DNA of 7,395 nt from Coriobacteriia bacterium. Its GTDB lineage: Bacteria > Actinomycetota > Coriobacteriia > Anaerosomatales > SLCP01. Position 1 is the first letter of the stretch. Every line of letters begins with the position of its first letter. Both the position numbers and the translations under genes were made by a program. The stretch spans positions 1-7,395 of the forward strand of contig SKKZ01000177.1 in NCBI GenBank assembly GCA_007123455.1, written 5' to 3'. Shown one piece after another: positions 1-4,783 of the stretch. A model generated the notes under the pieces. That model was not told the origin of the DNA. It saw nothing but the letters and a program-made list of their open reading frames with translations, and did not search any database.

Positions 1-1595
1 ACCCGCGTGTAGTCATCGTCGTGGCGGTCGACCGCACGCGTGCCGAGCCCGAAGACGAGGCGCAACATGCCCTGCTCGGGGTCGATCTTCTTGCTCCACA
101 CGTATGGGTTGAACGAGTAGCCGACCCCTCCGATGTGCGGGAAGTACAGGTCATCGTAGAACTGACCCGACACGCGCTGGACGAGAAGCGCCATCTGCTC
201 GTCGCGGTGGAGCAGCCCACGATGTCTTCGGTAGGAGAGCGCTTCGGCGCTCATGGTGCTCGCGTAGATGGTGCGGACCGCTTCCATGAAGTTGGCGAGG
301 CGCAACTCCGGATCGCCCTGGTTCGCGCAGAACACGCTCTCGTACTTGCCGGAGAAGGAGTTCCCGTACGCGTCCTCCAGCAAGCTCGAGGAGCGTACGA
401 TCACCGGGGACTGCCCGAAGTACTCGAGGATCTCGCGGAACTGGGCGACCGTGCTCTCCGGGAAGGTGCCGGAGCGCAGCTTCTCCTCGAGGTGCCGCGC
501 GCGCTCGTAGAAGTCATCGGCGCTGCGCAGATGGTGGCGTTCCCACCAGCAATCGTTGAGCACGAGGTAGCTGTAGAAGACGTCCGAGCCGACGTAGTAT
601 GAGTCGTGGATCTCCAGGCGTGCCGCGAGTTCGGGTGCGTTGCGTGCGAGTATCTTGCGTGCGAGCAGCATGCCGACCGATTTGCCGCCGACGAGTCCGG
701 TGCCCACCATCCGCTTGCCGATCGCGATGAGGTCCTCGAGGTCGAAGTAATCGCTGCAGAGCTTGAAGAGCTCTTCGTGTTCGTCCCGGCTGAGCAGCAT
801 CCTGATGAGCCGGTCGGTGACTGTCCGGACGTCTTCGCCCGGTTCTTCATCCGCTGCCTGCCGGGTGTGGACCGCCTGGGCCCTCGTGAAGGTACGCGTC
901 CACGGGCCGGGCAGGTCGGCACTCGGATCGATCCAGGGCTGAGGGGTCGCCGAGAGTATCTCGGAGAGCACGGCGCTTTGCGTGACGGGCCTGACGCCGT
1001 CGTCGTCCCATGAATGCAGCATGTACATCGTCGGCGAGCGGCGGTCGAAGACTTTGAGCGGCAGGATGTAGAGTCGCTCGTCATTGCGGAAGACATCGAG
1101 GACCACCTGCGCGGTGTCGTGTATGACCCTCGATGCGAGCGGCGTGGGCACGTCTCGCAGCAGGACGAAGAGCGCAACGGTGTCGTAGTCGTAGAGGTAC
1201 GGGCAGGTCAGCCTGAAGAAGTTTCCGAGCATACGGTCGCTATACCAGTCGATCGCCAGTCCCGAGAGGCAGTCGAACAGATAGTAGACGCTGTCGTGCC
1301 CGTTCCGGTCGATGATCGTCAATATCTGCGAGATGAACTGCTCGAACCCGGCTCGCGGGTCGAGCTCGTGCACCTCGGCGGGCACGCCTTGCGGCAGGAG
1401 CGACTCGTGGTCGGCAAAGCGGAAGTATATGAGCTTGCGTCCGGCCTCCTGCGTGTAGGCGCAGTAGCGGTGCGCGAACGGCACGAAGTCGGCGAGAGTG
1501 TCAGCCTGAAAGACGATGTTATCGCCTGCCCAGATTCCCTCGAGTACCTGGTCGAGTTCGGGAATGCCGCAGCTCAGGTCTTTGCGCTTCTCCAT
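1..1595 (-). CDS. PEP/pyruvate-binding (PEP synthase-like) protein with N-terminal P-loop-less KaiC-like domain, partial at 3' end
   Basis: The reading frame is open from an ATG at 1595 to the window edge: 531 residues, no stop seen, C-terminal part missing. Residues 9-20 (CGIPELDQVLEG) match the opening of KaiC/RecA-like domains, but where a Walker A loop should follow there is WAGDNIVFQAD (22-32) with no GKT/S. LFDCLSGLAIDW (106-117) fits a Walker B-like strand, and residues 175-195 fit the KaiC 'R-x-L-x-V-x-K-x-R-x-S' strand region. After a linker rich in acidic residues, GTGLVGGKSVGM (298-309) and VIVRSSSLLED (398-408, with ATP-binding Arg401) are the signature segments of the PPDK_N ATP-grasp domain; GGVGYSFNP (489-497) and FGLGTRAVDR (515-524) continue it. 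The family makes PEP from pyruvate or transfers phosphate through a histidine domain, which would lie outside the window. Catalysis by this member is unproven. A GGGAG ribosome site sits only 4 nt before the start. It is transcribed divergently from glnA. The fold call is firm; the substrate is unknown. Confidence 0.86.
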   Translation of the reverse strand, partial: MEKRKDLSCGIPELDQVLEGIWAGDNIVFQADTLADFVPFAHRYCAYTQEAGRKLIYFRFADHESLLPQGVPAEVHELDPRAGFEQFISQILTIIDRNGHDSVYYLFDCLSGLAIDWYSDRMLGNFFRLTCPYLYDYDTVALFVLLRDVPTPLASRVIHDTAQVVLDVFRNDERLYILPLKVFDRRSPTMYMLHSWDDDGVRPVTQSAVLSEILSATPQPWIDPSADLPGPWTRTFTRAQAVHTRQAADEEPGEDVRTVTDRLIRMLLSRDEHEELFKLCSDYFDLEDLIAIGKRMVGTGLVGGKSVGMLLARKILARNAPELAARLEIHDSYYVGSDVFYSYLVLNDCWWERHHLRSADDFYERARHLEEKLRSGTFPESTVAQFREILEYFGQSPVIVRSSSLLEDAYGNSFSGKYESVFCANQGDPELRLANFMEAVRTIYASTMSAEALSYRRHRGLLHRDEQMALLVQRVSGQFYDDLYFPHIGGVGYSFNPYVWSKKIDPEQGMLRLVFGLGTRAVDRHDDDYTR

Positions 1596-1623
1596 GATGC
1601 TCCCGGAGTGATCGGCCGTTCGT

Positions 1624-1629
1624 CCTCCT
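1624..1629 (-). promoter_or_regulatory. Strong Shine-Dalgarno-like AGGAGG without a nearby start codon
   Basis: Read on the minus strand this is AGGAGG, the strongest ribosome-binding match upstream of the PEP-synthase-like gene. It lies 28 nt before the ATG at 1595, and there is no ATG, GTG or TTG in any frame at normal spacing after it. The upstream codons in the gene's own frame also contain no alternative start before a CTA/ATC stretch. It may be a standby ribosome site or coincidental; the nearer GGGAG at 1600-1604 is the more conventional choice. Confidence 0.3.
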
Positions 1630-1707
1630 AGGATACACGCGTCTGCACGTGCTCCGGGAACTCGGCATTCCTGGCCTGGAGAGAATCAGCCGGAATAATC
1701 GCGAAGC

Positions 1708-1725
1708 CGAAACACCGACGAAACA
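1708..1725 (+). promoter_or_regulatory. Candidate GlnR-type operator: GAAAC-N6-GAAAC direct repeat
   Basis: The heptamer CGAAACA occurs twice, at 1708-1714 and 1719-1725, exactly 11 bp apart (one helical turn). The half-sites and spacing correspond to the actinobacterial GlnR box, recalled as GTnAC-N6-GAAAC in tandem; here both halves are GAAAC. A further GTAAC follows at 1734-1738 but is 14 bp from the second half-site instead of 11, so it is out of phase. The site lies about 95-110 bp upstream of the glnA start and about the same distance from the divergent gene, and a GlnR-like regulator is encoded just downstream of glnA. Binding is inferred, not shown. Confidence 0.5.
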
Positions 1726-1805
1726 TACGGCCCGTAACCTACGTACATCCAGTGGAGTTCACCCGCCGGAAGAATGCACAGGCTGAGCAGTCGTTTCGGT
1801 CAATC

Positions 1806-1813
1806 AAGGAGGT
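1806..1813 (+). promoter_or_regulatory. Ribosome binding site of glnA
   Basis: AAGGAGGT is a full-length match to the anti-Shine-Dalgarno sequence, placed 6 nt before the ATG at 1820. It fixes the start of glnA and predicts high translation, as expected for glutamine synthetase. Confidence 0.92.
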
Positions 1814-1819
1814 ACAGGT

Positions 1820-3157
1820 ATGGCACCCACGTTCGACAAAGACTACGTACTCAAGACCCTCGAGGAGCGCGGCATTCGCTTCGTAAGGTTCTGGTTCACC
1901 GACGTACTCGGATTCCTCAAGAGCTTCGCGGTGACCGACACCGAGGTCGAGGTCGCGTTCGAAGAGGGCATGGGCTTCGACGGTTCGTCGATCGACGGCT
2001 TCGCACGTATCCAGGAGTCGGACATGGTCGCGTTCCCTGACGCATCCACCTTCCAGCTTCTGCCCTGGCGCCCCGAAGAGGGCGGTGTCGCCCGCATGTT
2101 CTGCGACATCACCACTCCCGACGGCGAGCCGTTCGACGGCGATCCCCGGTGGATTCTCAAGCGCACGCTGAAGAAGGCCGCCGACATGGGCTACACGATG
2201 TATGTCGGCCCCGAACTCGAGTTCTTCTACTTCGCCGATTCCGAGGGCACCGAGGTGCTCGACAAGGGTGGCTACTTCGACCTCACGCCACTCGACGTTG
2301 CTTCTGACCTGCGCCGCGACACCGTGCTTGCACTCGAGAAGCTCGGCATCCCGGTCGAGTACTCGCACCACGAGGTCGCTCCGTCCCAGCACGAGATCGA
2401 CCTGCGCTACACCGATGCCCTGGCCATGGCGGACAATGTCATGACGTACCGCCTTACGGTCAAGGAGATCGCATACCACAACGGCGTGTACGCGACGTTC
2501 ATGCCCAAGCCCATCCAGGGTGAGAACGGCTCGGGTATGCACACCCACCAGAGCCTCTTCGACAAGAACGGCAACGCGTTCTTCGATGCCAACGACCCGC
2601 AGGGCTACAACCTGAGCACCATCGGCAAGCAGTACATCGCCGGCCTGCTGAAGTACGCACCGGAGTTCTGCGCCGTCACCAACCAGTTCGTGAACTCCTA
2701 CAAGCGTCTGGTTCCGGGCTACGAGGCCCCTGTGTACGTGACCTGGGCCCGCCGTAACCGCTCGGCGATGGTGCGCGTGCCGATGTACAAGCCCGGCAAG
2801 GAGAACGCGACCCGCGTCGAGCTCCGCTCGCCCGACCCCGCCGCCAACCCGTATCTCGCCTTCGCCGTCATGCTCGGCGCCGGTCTGAAGGGCATCGAGG
2901 AGGGGCTGGAGCTTCCCGCCGAGGCCACGAACAACATCTTCCACATGACCGAGGAAGAGCTCGAGACCGCAGGCATCAAGATGCTCCCCGAGAACCTCGG
3001 TGAGGCCATCAAGCTGTTCGAGGAGTCCGAGACTATGAAGGAGATCCTCGGCGACCACGTCCACCGGTTCTTCGTCGAGAACAAGAAGGCCGAGTGGGAC
3101 GAGTACAAGGCGTACGTCACCTCGTGGGAGCAGGACAAGTACCTCTCGGTCCTGTAG
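1820..3157 (+). CDS. glnA: Type I glutamine synthetase (GSI-alpha-like)
   Basis: The 445-residue cytoplasmic enzyme makes glutamine from glutamate, ammonia and ATP, and would work as a dodecamer. Visible family motifs are DGSSIDGF (54-61), GPELEFF (130-136, metal-binding Glu132 and Glu134), HHEVAPSQHEID (183-194), NGSGMH (236-241), VNSYKRLVPGYEAP (291-304, flap Glu302), NRSAMVR (313-319) and RVELRSPDPAANPYLA (332-347). The length matches the Bacillus-type GSI-alpha class, shorter than the GSI-beta class. The adenylylation segment that reads NLYDLP in GSI-beta enzymes is NNIFHM (371-376) here, with Phe374 in place of the Tyr, so adenylylation control should be absent. Arg63 (in GFARIQESDM) aligns with Bacillus Arg62, the residue linked to glutamine feedback inhibition. 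The start is fixed by a perfect ribosome site. A terminator follows the stop, so it is probably monocistronic. Control probably acts at transcription (see the GAAAC repeat) and by feedback. Confidence 0.98.
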   Translation: MAPTFDKDYVLKTLEERGIRFVRFWFTDVLGFLKSFAVTDTEVEVAFEEGMGFDGSSIDGFARIQESDMVAFPDASTFQLLPWRPEEGGVARMFCDITTPDGEPFDGDPRWILKRTLKKAADMGYTMYVGPELEFFYFADSEGTEVLDKGGYFDLTPLDVASDLRRDTVLALEKLGIPVEYSHHEVAPSQHEIDLRYTDALAMADNVMTYRLTVKEIAYHNGVYATFMPKPIQGENGSGMHTHQSLFDKNGNAFFDANDPQGYNLSTIGKQYIAGLLKYAPEFCAVTNQFVNSYKRLVPGYEAPVYVTWARRNRSAMVRVPMYKPGKENATRVELRSPDPAANPYLAFAVMLGAGLKGIEEGLELPAEATNNIFHMTEEELETAGIKMLPENLGEAIKLFEESETMKEILGDHVHRFFVENKKAEWDEYKAYVTSWEQDKYLSVL

Positions 3158-3206
3158 AGCCGCACCGCGAGTGGTGCCGGGTACGAACCGACACCATGTT
3201 CGGCAA

Positions 3207-3244
3207 CGGCGCCGGGCGGTCAATCCGTCCGGCGCCGCTTTCGT
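3207..3244 (+). terminator. Intrinsic terminator of glnA
   Basis: A 13-bp stem pairs 3207-3219 (CGGCGCCGGGCGG) with 3225-3237, with a single G-U wobble. The loop is 5 nt, TCAAT, and the stem is followed by a short T-rich tail (CTTTCGTT). It lies about 50 nt after the glnA stop and should separate glnA from the downstream regulator. Confidence 0.85.
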
Positions 3245-3264
3245 TCAGGGACAGCAGGGAGCGC

Positions 3265-3270
3265 TACAAT
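3265..3270 (+). promoter_or_regulatory. Candidate -10 box for the regulator gene, possibly leaderless
   Basis: TACAAT fits the bacterial -10 consensus and the actinobacterial TAnnnT pattern. Initiation about 7 nt downstream would fall on or next to the ATG at 3278, giving a leaderless message starting at MKRVLIAS. No convincing -35 hexamer is seen 16-18 bp upstream. A weak AGGGAG at 3256-3261 would be the alternative, serving the ATG at 3272. Confidence 0.45.
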
Positions 3271-3271
3271 C

Positions 3272-3943
3272 ATGCACATGAAACGGGTCCTCATCGCCTC
3301 AGACGACGCTCATACGCGCGCGTGGACACGCAGTGCCCTCGACGCGCTCGACGTGATGATGACCGAGAGCACCGGTAGCGAGCTGGCCGCTCACGTGGCC
3401 GCTGACGAGATCGACCTGGTCGTCATAGACGCCGGTCGCGATCCGGAGCCCCTCGTCCAACTGGTCGAACGGGCGATGAACGGCGGATTCGAGACCCGGA
3501 TCTTCCTGCTCGTAGAGGCCGCTGCTCTGGCCAATCTGCGCATGCCCACCCGTACCGGCGCCGACTTCCTCGTACGCGGTGCTTCTTCCGAGGAGCTTGC
3601 AGCCCGTGCCAGGGCGCTGTTGTGGCCGGGCGAGGAGGCTGGCTCGCAGGAGCTACTGCGCATCGATCAGCTGACGATCAATCTGGCTACCTATCAGGCG
3701 TACATCGACGGGACTCCCATCGACTTCACGTACCTGGAGTACGCTCTCTTCGCGTTCCTCGTGACCCATCCGAACAGGGCCTACAGCCGGGAGGTGCTCC
3801 TGCGAAGGGTCTGGGGTTCTGACTACTACGGGGGCTCGCGTACCGTCGATGTCCACATCCGCCGCGTGCGCTCAAAGGTCGGTCCCGAGCTCGGCAAACG
3901 GCTCGAGACGGTGCGCAACGTCGGGTACCTTTGGAACGGATAG
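3272..3943 (+). CDS. OmpR-family response regulator with atypical receiver, GlnR-like
   Basis: The product has 223 residues (221 from the second ATG at 3278). Residues 1-118 form a receiver-like domain: Asp11/Asp12 occupy the acidic pocket and Asp53 (VVIDAG) the phosphoacceptor position. However, the Thr/Ser normally after strand 4 is missing (FLLVEA, 78-83) and the invariant Lys-Pro is replaced by Arg102-Gly103, so ordinary phosphorylation switching is doubtful. Residues 128-222 form a winged-helix Trans_reg_C domain, with recognition region DYYGGSRTVDVHIRRVRSKV (184-203) and closing wing TVRNVGYLW (213-221). The DNA-binding part and the 'DxxVIDxGRD' receiver segment strongly recall actinomycete GlnR, an orphan regulator with a degenerate receiver that controls glnA. 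No histidine kinase gene is visible alongside. It sits directly after glnA but behind a terminator, so it probably has its own promoter. The family call is firm; GlnR orthology is inferred from recalled sequence and context. Confidence 0.93.
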   Translation: MHMKRVLIASDDAHTRAWTRSALDALDVMMTESTGSELAAHVAADEIDLVVIDAGRDPEPLVQLVERAMNGGFETRIFLLVEAAALANLRMPTRTGADFLVRGASSEELAARARALLWPGEEAGSQELLRIDQLTINLATYQAYIDGTPIDFTYLEYALFAFLVTHPNRAYSREVLLRRVWGSDYYGGSRTVDVHIRRVRSKVGPELGKRLETVRNVGYLWNG

Positions 3944-3956
3944 CCCGACGGGGGCT
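3942..3956. terminator. Weak hairpin between convergent genes
   Basis: AGCCC at 3942-3946 pairs with GGGCT at 3952-3956 across a 5-nt loop, in the 16-nt gap between the stops of the regulator and the methyltransferase. The stem has only 5 bp and neither side has a T-tract, so terminator function is doubtful. No better candidate is visible between these convergent genes. Confidence 0.25.
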
Positions 3957-3959
3957 GAC

Positions 3960-4550
3960 TCAGCGTATCGTTCCCGTGAACCGGTACGAGGGACCTTTGA
4001 TCCGCTCGCAGACGCCGTCGATGTCGTGCTCGGCGAAGAAGGCGCACATCTGCTCCGGAGTGAAGAACGCTCCGGGCTCGCCGAGGAGACGCTCGATCGC
4101 CGCCAGCATCCTCATGAAGGGGCCGCTCGGGTCGAGTTCGAGGACGACGACACCCCCTCCGGGCCGTACCACCCGGGCGAACTCGGCGGCGGCGCCCGGC
4201 TGGTCACGGAAGTGGTGGAACGCGTCGGAGACGAGCACCGCGTCTGCCCATCCATCGTCGAAGGGCATCGCCTCTGCGGATCCTAGGACGGCGCCTACCC
4301 GCGACTCATCGGGGACATAGCGGATCATCTCGGGCGTCGGGTCGAGCACGACGACCTCGGCATCCAGTGCGAGCGAGAGTTTGCGGGCGAGTGCTCCCGT
4401 CCCGCCGCCGACGTCGATGATCCGTCCGTGAGGCGCGACATAGGGGCGCAGCCATCCGACGATGTCGTCGATGCTCTCAGGCGACCAGCGGTCGGCAAGT
4501 CTGTTGAATGCGGGTGCAGCCCAGTTGAAGAACGCCATACGAGCGCACAT
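3960..4550 (-). CDS. Class I SAM-dependent methyltransferase (Methyltransf_11 type)
   Basis: The 196-residue cytoplasmic protein transfers a methyl group from S-adenosylmethionine; the acceptor is unknown. Motif I is IIDVGGGTG (44-52) at the end of strand 1. Asp70 (VVVLDP) is the acid expected to hold the SAM ribose. AEAMPFDDGWADAV (92-105) is the motif II region, SDAFHHF (108-114) the post-II segment, and RVVRPGGGVVVLE (126-138) motif III. The pattern resembles UbiE/MenG-like and generic small-molecule methyltransferases, but nothing here specifies quinone methylation. The start at 4550 has only a weak purine stretch before it; the Met at 4538 (MAFFNWAAP) is an equally credible start and fits the family N-terminus well. 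It lies 17 nt after the stop of a tiny membrane-protein gene and is probably cotranscribed with it. Confidence 0.92.
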   Translation of the reverse strand: MCARMAFFNWAAPAFNRLADRWSPESIDDIVGWLRPYVAPHGRIIDVGGGTGALARKLSLALDAEVVVLDPTPEMIRYVPDESRVGAVLGSAEAMPFDDGWADAVLVSDAFHHFRDQPGAAAEFARVVRPGGGVVVLELDPSGPFMRMLAAIERLLGEPGAFFTPEQMCAFFAEHDIDGVCERIKGPSYRFTGTIR

Positions 4551-4567
4551 CCCGTCTCGCGGTCGGC

Positions 4568-4687
4568 TTACTCTGTGTCGTCCTCATCTTTCGCAGCGTC
4601 GAATGTCGAGAACAGCCAGAGTGTCAGCGCGAGTGCAGCGATGATCCCAGCGCCGAGCACGATGGTCCACCCGATCGTCAACCCCAT
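4568..4687 (-). CDS. 39-residue single-span membrane protein, hypothetical
   Basis: The frame starts at ATG 4687 and ends with TAA at 4568-4570, giving 39 residues. A hydrophobic run from about residue 4 to 26 (TIGWTIVLGAGIIAALAL then TLWLF) forms one predicted transmembrane helix. It is followed by a short, strongly acidic tail, AAKDEDDTE (31-39). GGAGG lies only 2 nt before the ATG. An in-frame GTG at 4705 would add six residues (MTDAEV) and may be the true start, with GGAGG then inside the coding region. The helix followed by a charged tail, and the 17-nt gap to the methyltransferase, support a real gene in an operon. I do not recognise the family; its topology and function are unknown. 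Confidence 0.66.
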   Translation of the reverse strand: MGLTIGWTIVLGAGIIAALALTLWLFSTFDAAKDEDDTE

Positions 4688-4710
4688 CACCTCCGCATCG
4701 GTCACCTTCT

Positions 4711-4743
4711 ATGCTCGGGTACAATCTCCAGGTGCCCGAGCAT
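4711..4743. repeat. Perfect 9-bp inverted repeat in divergent promoter region
   Basis: ATGCTCGGG at 4711-4719 and CCCGAGCAT at 4735-4743 are exact reverse complements separated by 15 bp; the next inner pair would be a G-U. The spacer contains TACAAT, a candidate -10 box for polA. It could be an operator for a dimeric repressor, or a stem-loop in the leader of the leftward transcript. The function is not established. Confidence 0.6.
4720..4725 (+). promoter_or_regulatory. Candidate -10 box for polA
   Basis: TACAAT, identical to the candidate box before the response regulator, lies about 59 nt before the polA ATG and would give a leader of roughly 50 nt. No clear -35 hexamer is visible at 16-18 bp. 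The box sits in the spacer of the 9-bp inverted repeat. Confidence 0.4.
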
Positions 4744-4769
4744 CTTTCCAGACGTAGCGAATATACCCT

Positions 4770-4775
4770 GAAGGG
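4770..4775 (+). promoter_or_regulatory. Ribosome binding site of polA
   Basis: GAAGGG ends 8 nt before the ATG at 4784, a normal spacing, and supports that start. The site overlaps a short inverted repeat, ACCCT-GA-AGGGT (4765-4776), which could form a 4-bp stem with a TGAA loop covering part of the ribosome site. The stem is too short to claim regulation. Confidence 0.7.
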
Positions 4776-4783
4776 TCGGCAGA

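Noticed and set aside
401..1177. 258-residue minus-strand frame and overlapping plus-strand frames (21-602, 606-1013, 1014-1631)
   Set aside because: The minus-strand frame is +1-shifted relative to the PEP-synthase-like gene and is Ser/Arg/Thr-rich. The plus-strand frames are antisense to clear PPDK_N and KaiC-like motifs. The true frame runs unbroken through the whole stretch.
1639..1685. Imperfect inverted repeats around CTCCGGGAA and TTCCTGGCCTGGAG
   Set aside because: The pairing has several mismatches and no tail or conserved context; it does not stand out from background for this GC content.
1739..3223. 494-residue open frame on the minus strand, antisense to glnA
   Set aside because: Its length follows from the codon bias of the high-GC glnA gene. 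The translation shows no family motifs and is rich in the Arg, Val, Leu and Gly runs of a shadow frame.
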